NCBI RefSeq assembly: GCF_949628265.1 | Contig: NC_088788.1 | Coordinates: forward strand, 16,554,001 to 16,618,000 | Direction of reading: 5' to 3' | DNA length: 64,000 nt | Origin: Cloeon dipterum | Taxonomy: Eukaryota; Arthropoda; Insecta; Ephemeroptera; Baetidae | Shown here: positions 35,687-49,400 of the stretch, piece after piece | Layout of the letters: every line of letters begins with the position of its first letter | Position numbering within the stretch: the stretch's first letter is position 1 | Program-made: the position numbers and the translations under genes | Notes under the pieces: generated by a model | What the model was told of the DNA's origin: nothing | What the model saw: the letters and a program-made list of their open reading frames with translations, nothing else | Database searches by the model: none

Positions 35687-38600
35687 TCACTGGCTCACTG
35701 CGGGCGACTTCTTCTCAGAATCCTGACTCGACGGCGTGTTGCCCGGCCCAGGCGGCTGGCCCCGCGAATCCGGCCCCCCTGGCACCGGCCCACCAGGGCC
35801 CCCACCGCCCCAGCTGTTGGGCCCGCCCGGCAGCGGCGAGTCCGAGAAGTTGTTGTCGTCCAGCGAGTTGGCTGCGTCGTACTGCGTGTTCTCCAGACGC
35901 GTGATCAGTCGCTCGTCCTCATCGCCAAACTCGCCGCCCATCAACGACGGCTCGCCCACAACCATTACATCCTGAAAATGAAAATTAACTTTAGTCCAGG
36001 CCAAATGAACACAGAATAATGCGTTTTATTCCAAGACAACGTAAAAAAATTGGAAAACTCAATGGTTTGAACTGGTGTAAACAATTTTTTCTCAATAATG
36101 TGATATATCAAATTGGACAAATTCCCAAGATGCAAGTAAAAATTGTCTGTCCATTTATTTGCTTGTACGGTCAGGACGAGAAATTTAAAAATCGTACAAG
36201 GAGATCAACTACAGAATCAATTGAAGCAATGGTCTGTATTATGTATTTCGGATAATCCCACAGACTGACCGTGAACATTTTCTAAGGGGCGAGCGTGGCT
36301 CATTCACACATTCCAATTGACTGATTTACTCTTCTCTACATAAAAAATTCTCTTTTCGTTTAAAAAAATGCCTACAAGCGTTGACTTTATTAAAATGGAT
36401 GGCAACTCCAAAGGTCAAACATTTTTTGCTTAAAATCAACTCCTCTCTTTGTCATATAATATTAAACGGTGAAATTTAGGGGTAAATTTCCCCTCTGGCG
36501 AAAGAAATTACCATTTTCAATAAGGAAACAGCGCTCATCGCTTGATAAGCAGGCAAAATTTAATCCCAATTTTCTCAGAAATTACAACAGCAATGTAGAA
36601 AACTACTAGCTCTTTCCCGATTTTTTAAAAATTGTTTCAAGTACAGAAAAAATTGTGAATCAGGAATTTGAATTACAAATAGATTGTAGGTTTGACGTTA
36701 CCTGAGAAGCTAAAGAGAAGTTAGGTCCTGGAGATCTTTTCTTGTTAGGCGCCGGAGGAGCGTTGTTAGCACCGGCCCCGGACTGCGACCCTTTGCGTTT
36801 TCGTCTTTTGTTGGCAGGCCTTTGTGATTCTGCAAATGCGAAAGAGTTAAAGCAGGCTGGCGCGGCGCTCAACGGGCAAAATGGCATGCAGTGCTACATG
36901 AGAGTGACCAAACGAATCGACTAAGTGAAAGTGTTGGTGTGCAAGGATCTCCATTCGAGACTTTACATCGTTTCACTGATCAATCATTGTTTCTTATTAA
37001 TTCAAAAGCCCGCGATTTTTTTTCATCTCAGCCATCAGCACACAGGCAGTCTTAACACAGCAACACACAGAAACACAGAGTGGAGGGAGGGAAATGGAAG
37101 AAGCACAAATATCCGACTACCAATTACATCAGACATTGAAAATAAAAACACAGAAAATTTGCTGTTCTAGTGATTTTCTTAGCTTGACAGCAAATTTAAA
37201 AATGTACATTTTGAAAAACAAACTGAAGCGAGTAAAAATTAGTTTTGTCAATTTATCTAAGTTCATTCCGATCCAAGCAAATAAATTAATTTATATTATT
37301 TTTTTCAAACATCATATAAATTTTTCTTGGTATATGAAAAAGGGTTCAGCTAAAGACAGTCTAGTTTTTTCAATAACCACCCTTTTATAGCCACTTAAAA
37401 TAAAATAATAATTAATTAAAATAAGCAACTCCCTCTATTCTAAGAGTAAATATTCAAAAAATATTTGAAATTCCACCCCTCCCTCTAAAAAAAGAAAGAG
37501 AAGCACAGTTTGGCATATTTTTTAATTACAGGCTTTACTAGAAATTAAAAAAAAGATCTAGTAAAAAGTTTGTACTTAGTATATTTTGAGTGAATTTATA
37601 GTTTATAACTTCAATTTAACTCTTAAAATTCCTTAAGTTTGCATTACTTTGGCTTTAAAAATCCATCCCTGAGCTTGCATATTTTTGGAAAAAAATAGAA
37701 AATTCAAACCACATGGGAAATCTTTCAGTTCGTTTTTTAAACTTGACAGACAGTTGTGCAAACGCATGTAGGAAGAAAATAATTAATCGGTCAAAAACAC
37801 GTCATATAAAATTGAGGGGACTGCTTGTGTGCTGATCTGGAGATCCAGTGTAAAGTATTAGCATTTCTACCTCTCTTACCGGGCGGCGCGACCATGCGCT
37901 GCCACTTCTGAAACAGAGTTGTCTTCAGGCAGTCCCTGGGCGTGAGTGCGTACGCCTTGTGCCGCGACATCAGCTCCTGCATAGGCTCCAGGATGACGCA
38001 TAGCTGCCGATAAAACCGTCAGAATAAAATTCACGGATATAAATAAAGGCTTTACCCTTAGGTAGTTGAGGGTAGCGTTGGTGATGCCCTGCCTGGTGAT
38101 GTTCTTGCCCAACTGGTCCAACATGCTTGGGTCCTGTTGCGCGTGCATCGTCACCACAGACCTAGGAATCAGTTCCCTGTGCGTTCGAACGGCCAGGTGC
38201 CACGACTTGATTCGCATCAGGTCGTCAAAGGTGAATTCTAATATCAATCGGCCGTCGGTGCACACCTAAAATATGAATTTTGTACGTGTTTTCATTCATC
38301 CATTCTCTTTTGATAGCTGTTTTATAAATTTATTTCAAAAATTATTGGAAAGCGTTAAATAGATATAGGTGACAACACTGATTTTTATCAAATTGAAAGC
38401 AAAGAAAAGCATTGCAAAAATTTTCTTGAACGCCAAGCACAATTATTAATTAATTATAGAATTCGAGATCACGGCGGTTTACTGTAAAAAAGATTTTGTT
38501 TTTTCCTGGAAAAAAGGGGTATTGTGCAAACCCTAATTGATTATTTCTACATAATTCTGGCAAAGATCAAGTCATATTTAATTTGGGTTACGAAAGTAAT

Positions 38601-40803
38601 TTTGAAACGACATGATTCATACGCTTGTACATATTACAAACATACAGGATTGGTGTACGCAAGAAAATATTTATATGTGGAAATAACATCCTTTTACGTC
38701 CCGTTGTTCACTTTGTTCACCTCTATTAATTGACTTGTACTGACCTTAGTAAAGAGGGGCTTTCCATGGTGGGTGACCATGGAGCATTGGTCGCAATCTA
38801 ACGTAATGCTAGTGTTGTGGAAACTCTCTTTAGGGTTGCGGAGGCTGTAGTACAGTTCCGTCACTCCGCCGTCGAATATGCTACGGAAATATCTTGGTAT
38901 AAGTGTGCGGCCTATGGCTGAAACGAGAGCAGAGGAGATTGTTAGTCATGTTTGTGTACACATAAGAGTTTCGGAGCTTACTGTATCTCTTCGGTCCGTC
39001 TTCTAAACAAAAGGTGAGAGTGAGCGTGGCGTCATCCTCGAAAAACTCGGTGGCGAAAGCGTCCCACCACAGATTGTCACTCTCCTGCAACCACAATGTC
39101 GATTAAAATACTTTTAAGTTTTGAGAGAGGGAAAAACTGATTTGAGCAATAGTGGAGAGCAAAAAGGGTCTTGTGTTATGATCTTGTATCTATAAAGTTA
39201 CTGACTAACTGTAGAACCAGGTGCTTCAATTTTATTTTTGAAAGCAAAGCCTTGAGTTGACATGGAATTTTTGGGTTGTAAATGTATGGGGCAAAATAAC
39301 CTTGCAGACCCATAATAAAGAACATTTATTTGAAGCTAAATTTCTGTTGCTTTGGTTAGCATAATAATATAATTTTATTCTTAACAAAGTTAAAAATGTT
39401 CATTTATTATTTTATCATCTTAATGAAACGCAGTCAATATTTGAGCTAAAAACCATGTTCAATATCAGGATTTTTGGTCGCAAATAGATAGCAAATTGTT
39501 TTTGCAAAATATTTGATATTTTTAAAGTACCATTTTTGTTATTTTTTACTCAAGCTTTAAGCTTTAAATTGCATTTTTAAATGCAAAACTTAATTTCCTC
39601 CGTCATTTGATTGATATTTTTTGTTGCAGTTCAAAATTTACACATATTTTTTCAATATATTGAAAAAGTCGGGTGACCTACTAAAGCTCATATTTTTTTG
39701 AAAAAAAAACGAGTTTTTATCCTTAAAAGTTCTAACAGGTGAAAGAATTTTAATTGTCATGTCAGTATTAATTTTTTTGTTCCTAGAATAAAAAACTACG
39801 CATTTAATATATTTTTGACAGTTGAAATTATTTTGAACACACATTTTTAATTCACCATTTTAAGGAATAGAGAGTGATTTCATTCCAAAAAACAACGCAG
39901 TTGTAGCGTTCTTTAATCTCCTACGAAGAATACAATTTACTGTCTTAAAATTTGCCCCACGTGAATTTAAAATTCTCTCCTGCGGGAAAAATTGCACTAA
40001 GGTCAAATTTTCAGCCAATAGACGGGATAGCCAGCTCGGGCTCAAGACAGTTTAATGTGTGATTGAAATGGTTTTAAAATGCATAATTCGAGCAAATTTG
40101 ACGTGAACGTCAGTAAAAAACAGAATTCGTTGCCCTGGCCAGAATCGTCAACCGTTCTGGGTTTGCACTGCGATAAAAAAAGTAACAACCAACTCACCTC
40201 TGTCCGCTGTTGCAGCCGCCTGTTGAGTTCATAAACTCGGTAGTCTGGCTGGCCGAAGTAGGGCGTGTGCCGTCGCGGGACTGGCAGAGGCCTGCGAAAA
40301 CAAAGACGAATCAAAAAACGCGGTCCACACATACGAACAAACAAACAAGTTTAGTGCATGCGGCTGGCGACTTTATCAGCCGCTGATAAAGAGCGACAAC
40401 AAAAAGGAGGGGTGCGGGGGGGAGCGTTGCGCGTCCGAATCAATTAACCAGCCAACAAGAATCAGCTGGAGCCAATAAAAATGCCGCCGACGACGACGAG
40501 TGTCGCAGCAATCGCGAATCAACAAGTGCCCCCCTTGGCCGATTTCTTTTTCTCTCCGGCCAAAAGGCCAATCCCGAGGCCCCCGGCAAAGGAATTAGAG
40601 ATAAGGCCGAGCGTCTTTTTCCCCGTTGGTGCTCGTGGAAAACAAAAAAAATCGAGCCGGCACCTGAAGTAGGGCGAACCGAAGGGAGAGCAGTAGAAAG
40701 GGTCGTTGTGCAGGTTCATGGCGGGCTGGGCATTGGGCCCGAGCAGGGGCCCAAGCGGCTGCTGTGGCGGGGCCGAGGCGCGGGCCCTGCTGCGCACTGG
40801 CAT
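35687..40803 (-). CDS. Chi: Chip / LDB, short isoform from an internal first exon
   Basis: An alternative first exon ends at the donor TTCAG/GTGCCG (low end 40664) in phase 2, exactly the phase needed to join the common exon 40198-40291, which begins G CCT CTG. Two in-frame ATGs are possible: 40803 (MPVRSRARASAPPQQPLG...) and 40719 (MNLHNDPFYCSPFGSPYF). The product would lack the glycine/proline-rich N-terminus and be similar in size to vertebrate LDB1: about 418 residues from 40803 or 390 from 40719. The exon lies in a CpG-rich patch (about 40400-41080), as expected for a promoter. Transcript support is not available here. Confidence 0.65.
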
Positions 40804-43800
40804 GGCCCCTGCGCGCTCGGGGGCCCGGCTGGGGACACGGGCGGGCGGCCGACGGTTGCGATGGCTCCTCGCTTCGCACTGCACTCTACTCTACACACTC
40901 GCGGAGCCGCCGCCGCCGCTCCCCACCCTCCCCTCCAAGCCCAGCACTGGCCGGCCGGCGGAGACTGAGCATGGGCATAGCCTCCCTACCGAGGCCGCCG
41001 AAATTTCCTCCTCTCCACGTGCCCCGGCGTCTCAGGGTCCGACCCTGCCGCTCTGCTTTACTTCTCCGTCGCGGCACAGCATTTTCCTTCCAACCCAAGG
41101 GTCTTTGACTCCAGAATAACGACTAGGGTTTCGCCAAACATACGAATTTTTAGAAAAAAATGTTGCAAAAATTATTTTGTTTTGTTTAGAGCCACTTTCT
41201 AGCCCTAAAACGTAAAATAGAGCCTCATCAGCTAACTTCCTGGCCGTGTAAGCAAATGCCAAATGGACAATTTCCCTTGCCACTTGGGAATTGGTATTTT
41301 AAATATTTTTTTTTCATTTTCTGAATATTTAGAAAAAGCTCAAATTTTCCCAAGCTGCTGTTCAAATTTCTGAGAAAATCAGCTCCAAATTTTGCAGGCT
41401 AACCAAACGGCGAGCAATGTCACCTTATTTTTTTATATTTCTCCAGTATAGGTATAGATACATATTCATGATTTTCACAAAATAAGATATGTCGCGACGA
41501 GAAGAATTGAAAGCAATAGACTAACCGTTGATTTTTTTCTAGAAATTTTAAAAATCTGAATGTCCTGATTTCTTTTTGTAAATTTTCAAAATTAAAATAA
41601 AACAAAATTCAAAAAATCCCTCTCTAGAACAAACTAAATGATGAAATAATTTAATTTAAATTAGATGAGTTTGGATTCATGTCTACCTTAAGGGTGATAG
41701 AAAAAAAAGATTTAGCATTAACTTTGCTAAATAAAAAGAGGTGCCGAAAATTAGTGAGACTGTGAGACTAGCTCACTTGTCCATATTACACAGTCATTAT
41801 ACATAGATACTTTTTTACGTACGATACGTTTGTAAACAATTTATATTTTAAAAGACAGACCATATCGATCCTAAATTCTATCCCACTCCAGCCATGCTTA
41901 ATAAATATTGGTTAAATACGCAAGAAGTTTCTTGCTGCAAATACCGCAAAAAGTACCCCTGCCAAATCCGATTTTCGTTTGAATTATAGTGCAAACCATG
42001 AACGACACAGAGCAGAGATTTCCAGCAATTTTAACTTATCTTTATAATTGACTGTTTAAAATGCCAATTCAGACGAAATATTAGCAGGTGGATACAAAAA
42101 TAGTCATGTCTCTATCTCTACACACAAAAAAAATAGTTGAAAAAAGCAGACTGAAACCACCCGTTTTTCACTTATGGTTTCCTTTCATTTCCGTTTTAAA
42201 TTCCTATGATTTCAATTTGGAGCAACATATTTGCTGATCCCTTTTGACTTTGTAAGTTCACTCAAACACATTTTTTCAAAAGATGTCTGAAACTTTACTT
42301 AAAAATTGATTCAAATGTTAACTTAATTAATAAGTTTGCCCTTCAAGTGGGTATGAAAGCGGGCGTGAGAGAGGTCAGTTACCAAGTGCCGCGGCGACAT
42401 CTGATGCTCACACACACGCGCGCGCGAAAGAAAATCTCATTCACCCCTGATTCGAAAGGGAAGGGATAAAGACCGCACTTATGTTAGATATATCAAAGCG
42501 ACGGATGAATGAGTCTCGGCGCGCGCAATTAATTCAGTCGTAAATAACGCGCGCGAGGCGAGTGCGGATCGGCCAGAGGCGTGATGACGAATTCCACTCA
42601 CGCACGCCTGCCTGCCTGCGTTTTTTGGAGATGTCACTCTCGTCAATTGGCCACTTACTCTCTGCACACGCAGACGAGACCGGAAAATTAATCAGCCAGC
42701 CCAGCCAGCTGATTTGAAAAACGTGAAATACGTGCGAAAACAACTTATTTATTATGCTCGGCCGACGGCGAAATGAATCAACACGCGAGTGCAGTCAGCT
42801 GCTTTTGATTAACGCACACGAGCTCGCAGGTTTTCAAGCAGCAGAGAGGATTGAAAACCGATGCGTTTGGGCTAGGTCAAGAAAGACGGAAAAGAACTCG
42901 GTTTGAGCAAATCAGAATTAATAGACTTGCTTCCCCCGTTGAAAAAAATAAATATATATTCAAATTCATGATAATTGACATTTAGTTGGAGAAGAGAAAT
43001 TAAATTATTTTCATTCATTTATACAAAGGAAAAGGGTTAGAAATAGAAATGAGGTATATTAAAAACAAAAATCAATTATGTTTAGTAGGATGAAATTCGA
43101 AATTTTTCCAAAACTTTGCAGGCTGAATTGCAACAAAAATCGATACAGCACTGGTTTGCCATTTTTCTCTCTCAACGATATTTTTATTTTCAATATCTTT
43201 TTTAATCTGTCTAGGGATTTATTTTAATATAATTTTGTCTTAAATTTTTTCGGTCTAGTTTTGAATTCATGAATAGATAAGCATTTTTTTAACTGCTTTA
43301 GAAATGAACGCCTTTTGAGGCAAGTGGAAAATATTTTTATACAATATATCAACTATGTTATAAAAGTTTAAAAACACATGTTTCTTTCCCTCAAAGGCGA
43401 ATTCACCGTCATGAAGTGGTCAGCGAGTTATGGGATCTGGAAAAGCGATCTATTTTCACGCGGCGGAGGATCACGGACGTTATGATTGGCCTGCAATAGC
43501 GTATAACACCGCCAGCCAATAATGAACGTCCGCGGTCCTCCGCCGCGCAAAAATAGATCGCATAATTCGCTGACCAAACAAAAGGGGAATTTATGTTTTT
43601 GAACGACTATCTGGTTGATTAATACAATTTTTTGTCCAATCATGCACTTTTCTTGTTATTTACATGAAAATAAGGTTTTTTTGCAATGTTTACTAATAGA
43701 AAAAAGTAAATTGCTCGATTTCAATCTTTTTGTTTGATTTCCATTCTTTCCGTTGCGATCTGCCCAGAAAAAAGTAGTGATATATCATTTGTAAAATCCT

Positions 43801-46413
43801 CCTTTTTAGCGAAAATATTACGATTGGCAGGATTCCCAGTGGGAATACTGTGTCTTCCTCCCCCTTGAAAAGCATACAAACTTGAAAGATTTTATTTTCG
43901 ATATCGGAGCTTTATTTCATTAAAACCCCCTTCTAACTAGTCATTTTTTAAATTTTTAATAACCACCCAAGGAATATTTCTTCCTGTTCTAGGTACAATG
44001 ATTGATTAAATTGCAAGTGATGGTTCTATTAATTGAACTTCATTTTGCGTTTAAATAATTCAATTTCAGGCACGGTAGGGCGTTTTGCGCGGCCCGCATT
44101 TTGGCGAGAGCGAGAGAGGGCGCCGATGGGGCGAAGCCGCTGCTCGCACCCCTGTGCATGCGGCCAACCGGCCAGATCAGCATATTACAATGCGCGTGAC
44201 GTCACAAGCCCGTGCGTTTAAAGGGGATGCAGCGAGAAGCGCAACTCTCTGGGGCGGCTGGCGCGAGTCGGCAAACAGCGGCCGCGAGTCGCCCGAATTC
44301 GGCCGAACGGGCCGCGTTTCAGGCTGGCGAAGGGGGAGGGGGGCGAACCACCCTCCGTACCGCGCCTATCGATCTGCGGAGGCTGCTGCTGCACACGAGG
44401 AGGCTAGGTTTGTGTGTGTGTGTCTCTCTCCCCGAGCCAGAGAGAGAACAAAGTGCTCTCGGCAGTCAGTGAGCGGCGAGCACCGACCCGGTGAGCACCC
44501 TCGCGTGGCTCCCGCGGGGGTGCACGTGAGCTGCCAACGCCGCCACTTCTTTTTTTCTGTATTTTTAGAAGTAAACGGCCGCACGTGACTCGCAGACGCG
44601 CATTGCAACACAGCTCCCAAATAGCTCTGAGAATGAAATTTGATTGGGAATGAAAGATTTTTTCTTTTCTGGTGCTTACGCATCATTGTTGAAGGTGACG
44701 AAGTAATGAAATGGGCATTTCTTAATGAATAATAAAGAAGGAACGATATTTTATACCCTTTGAGTTTTTAATTCAAGGCAAATTTAGTCATACCGTAGGT
44801 CGAGTCCACATCCGAAATGTCCGAAGCAACATTCGAATAAATCAGCGATGCTGGAAATTTTTTAAATCAAATTTAGAATGTAAACCAAAAAGATGAAAAC
44901 CAAACGTGCGTCTGTAACAAGGTTGCAAACTAGTGCTCTTACCCTGGCAGCCAGAAACACTTCCCCAAAGTCATTGGTGCATTAAAAAAATTCATTATAA
45001 CTATCCAAGATTAGAGTAGAATGTTGATATCAAAACTGGTCAAAGTCACGGAGATTTTCTAGGACTTTCATAGATAAACGTAAACCTTGAACTTCAATAT
45101 TTACAAGAGGTAAAAAAAAATGTTCAAAAGGTTTAATCAGGGCCACACATTATTTTAATTTTAGTTTACACAGTCCAGTTTTCGAGGTCTTTCTGTATTT
45201 CAGCAAAAGCGAACTTGACTCATCGTGCGATTTTGAATATCGAAGACGCTCACCGGCGGCCGAGGAGGAGGAGGAGGCTGGTGCTGCCTCACAATCCGAG
45301 GAGCAGCACATTATTGCTCGCGACCTTGAGCCTCTCCACCGACTAGGTACATAAACCTATGTACGCCGGCCGAGTATATAGGCGTGTGTGTACATACGCA
45401 TCGGGCAGCCGACTGAAGAAGTCAGTTTCAAGAACAATCCTTTCGCAGGAGGTGCAACAAACTCGGCTCGAGAGGTGCAATTCACCGGCACAGAGTCAGT
45501 CGTGACTCGGGAAAACGGCTTTCGCGGCCACATTCCTTCTCCCTGTCAGATCCGGGGATGAATTTTGAATTTTTTAAATTGCGTGAAAGGGACGGGGTTA
45601 ATAATCATTTGAAGAAAATAAATTTCAAGAGTCACTGACCTACCAAAATTTACTTTGGGAAAGTTGCACGAAGGAGGTAAAAAGTGGAGAGTGAGTTGAC
45701 CCTAAAGAGTTTAAAATTCAAACAAATTTTAAACATGGGTAAAAATTGCATTCTGTGGCAATTTAATTACAATGACGTCTGGTACAAGGCTCTAAACAAA
45801 ATTGAAAATCAAAAAATTAATCTGGTATTTTATTTTACCCGCTAGAGACCTTTTTAATTATAAACTGTACCAAAAATTTTGGCATTATACAAACAGGAAA
45901 ATAAATATCTTGATGGAATGAGGAATTTTCCCAATTCTGTGCAGTCAACATTTAAATAGTTAAAAAATGTAAGGAGGAAATTAAAGATAATGATTAAATT
46001 AAATATAACGATTTTGGGATTTTGGCAAATCCCAGAACTAAAAAGCAAACCTGGCTTTGAAAAATGGCAAAAAATCATTGAAAGTTTTTGTAACACCTTA
46101 TATATTTTTAATGAATTCATTACTGGCCGAACAAACTTGAAAAAATATCATTTTATCTGGGGGAAAACTAAATGATTTTTTGACTCGAAAGAGACAATTA
46201 CATAATTCAATTCAAACATCATCTAGGATAATTTCAAAAATAAATTTATTGTTTTGACTGTTGAATTTATGAGAAGGTGGAAACATCAATCAAAATAAAT
46301 CTAAAAGTTAAAATTGTTGAAACGATAACCTCCGCCCACGGTCTGTGCCTCTTGTCATTTATTTTGAGTGATTCGAGGGAAAAATTGAAACGAGTGAACA
46401 AATGGAAGGAAGC

Positions 46414-46454
<41 letters not shown>

Positions 46455-49400
46455 GACTGATGATTGATCGGGACAAAGCGTGACGGACGCGCGTCCCGGC
46501 GCCGGTTGCGTCCATCCGCTTTAACGGTGTGTTTAAAGGGCCTGGAGAGGAGCACCGAGATAGCAGCTCCGCCGAGTAGTCATGGCAACGGGCGCGAGCA
46601 TGCAAAAAGCAAAAAAAAAATACACGCGCGAGCGCTGCAAAAATAATATCAACCGGGAAAAAGTGCGGAGAGCGAGCGAGCGGAGCAAGAAAAAAATAAT
46701 TCGGGGGCGCCGAAATCCGCGTCCGGACGAAAAATTGGGAAATGCGGCTGCGGGGGTGCATTCGGCTTGGGACAGGTGGCAGCACCGCCTGCAAACGCCA
46801 CATGTCAAGACACACACGTCAATATTCGGGGCTCGCGGGGATCATGCTAAATACTCCCCTGCGTGCTCACCTTCCACCCCAGCCTGCTATCGGCTCGAAA
46901 CTTTTTATCCTTGAAACGCGGCCGCCGTGTCCACTGCGATTCGCAGTTTCGCGCGAAAATCCGCACGTGCTTCCCTCTCACCAAAATAGCATAACACACA
47001 TCACACAACACAAGTTATTGCAGGCCCACTAAATTCGCTATTTTCGCATTCGGCCTGAAAATTCATGCGGTGCTGCTTAGTTAGAAGAATCGTTTAAAAT
47101 ACCCAATTTATTGCCATTCTAGGCATCGCAGAATTTTACCGCACAATACCGAAATCCAACCCTTGTTGATGGGGTAAAAATATTCCAAAATAAAAATTTA
47201 TCTAGGTCAACATGCAGGCCATTTATAAAATCACACTCAAACTGGGCAGAAGTTTTTACTAACTGAAAAATTGCTAATTTAAGTAGTTTTTAATTACAAA
47301 TCTTAGATGAACAAAAATTTAAATAAATCAATGTTTAAAACCGTTTTAATTATGAAAAACCTCTACCCAGGCGATAGTTAAAATCAACAAATAAAAACCG
47401 TCACTCACCCCTGGTCCATTCGGTCCATGGGCCCGCCGGGGCCCATCTGTCCGGGCATCATGGCGTGCACGGGCGGCCCGTGGGGCATGGGGTGGCCCGG
47501 CGGGTGTCCAAAGGGCGAGCCGGGCGGCATGCCGAACGACGGTGGCCCACTGGGGAACGGCTGGCCGGGCGAGGGGAAGTGGCCAGGGTGCGGGCCACCC
47601 TGCGGAGGACCCGCGTACGGCGCCCCCGACGAGCCCGGCCGGCCTACAAAGCCCGCGTTCGAGGGAAACGACCCAGGGCCGTTGTAAAGCGGTCCACCTG
47701 CAAGCACAAGGTGAGGAAAAAAGCGGGGGTTAGTGGAATTTCCCGCCAATGTTGCATCAAAACAGGTATTACGAAATTAATTTTTTCTATAAAGGAAATA
47801 CTCTGTTGCCCAAACTTTAAAAAAAAGAAAACCAGTGGATTTCATCACCGCGCAGACGAGTCAACAAGAAACTTTGAGATATGACACGTTTCTTGTTGTA
47901 GCCCTGTGTACGTGAAAATGAATGGTAAAATTCGATAATTAGTTGAAATGTATAATTGAAGGATGGTTAAGAGATTAGAAAAGAAGTAAGAATACAAAAA
48001 TGTAATTTCTGAATAAGTTTTCAGAACGTAATGTTTCTGAGACAATGCAATTCTTAAGAGACTTAAAACAAAAAGCCATTAATTGCATCTTCTTTAATGC
48101 ACGTATTTTAATTTTGTAAATTGCATGAAATTGTCAGCAGTTGGTAATAAGAGCTGCTCTGTCCAACCGACAAACACAAGCAGATAATTCCACAGAATTT
48201 GAAATGTTTTGATGAATCTTTTTTAAATAAAAAATAAATCATGAAAGGAACGAAGAGCTTTAAACAGTAATTGTTGCTGTAAAAATTATAGCACAAATTC
48301 AAATACCTTAGTCAAATTTTTATTATAAATAATAAATTAAATATTTGATAAAAATAGATATAAAAATAGAAGTTTACCGTAGATTATGGTTATTTTAAAG
48401 ATTTCTGGTTATTGTCAACATCAATTAGTTGTAAACTTGACGAGTAAATTATTTTTTTAGTTCCCAAATTTAATAAAATTGATAAGATGTTCATTTGAAA
48501 ATGTGAGAGAAACTTCTTAACCACGTAATAATGTTTAAGAAGTTGTTTCCCGCGTGCGTGTTACATTTTTTTAAATTTTAAATGAAAATGTGGGATAAAA
48601 TGGTTCTGTTCTTAATTAAAAATAGCTGAACAACAATTCTACAAAATTCGCTATGGATAGTCCTCGTTTATTCACTCTGTATAATTTCTGAATAAATTTA
48701 ACTATCAACATCCTAAATGATTTAAGGATTTGAATGCTAAAATGTAATTTAAGCCAAACACGGTGCAGATTAATGTTCTAAATATAACACATTGTAATAA
48801 CAAGTATGTTTACTAGTTAAGTTACAAGTTGAAAGACACAGTTGACTTGTTTCGTGGCGGAATCTGGATTTTTCCAGTTTCAACTAGATTAATAATAAAA
48901 TTTAACTGTTTATATTCCTTTAAAATTTTACTGCTAGCGATAATTCTTGTCTAAATTACATCAATCAAGAAGACTCAAAATTTCCCCAAATTTAAAGAGG
49001 ATTAAAAACAGGAAAGCAACAGTAAAATAATTTTCTAATATTGCCGATTTTCTTAACATTTAAAGGCTAGATTTTCAGAGGATGCAGCAGCCACTATTTA
49101 ACAAAAAAACACTGCTATTTAGGTAATATTTTTGCTTTAAATATTTTCTTAAATGTAGGTTTATGCATTGGCATTAAAGCTCCAAAATGGTGAAAAAACG
49201 CTTGTTGGAATTTAATTGTTATATGTACATCATTAAGTTTTTAACCAAACAACTACATACTCCAACAATATTTTATTTTAATTTAAAAATGGTGAAAAAA
49301 ACTCACTACTAAGGGGTACCTATAGTCTCTCAGGGGTTTTCTTTTAATTTTAACATGCAGAGGGAGATGAAATAAAAATTAAACAATTTGTTTAAAAGAG

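Noticed and set aside
44085..44588. 167-codon plus-strand ORF in the CpG-rich patch
   Set aside because: GC-rich sequence gives long open frames in several registers; the peptide is Arg/Gly/Ala-rich, resembles no family and has no splice context. Treated as a regulatory patch.
46267..46815. 182-codon minus-strand ORF with a run of Leu-Ser
   Set aside because: The Leu-Ser run is the (GA)n microsatellite read on the minus strand; the rest is hydrophobic low complexity with no family resemblance.
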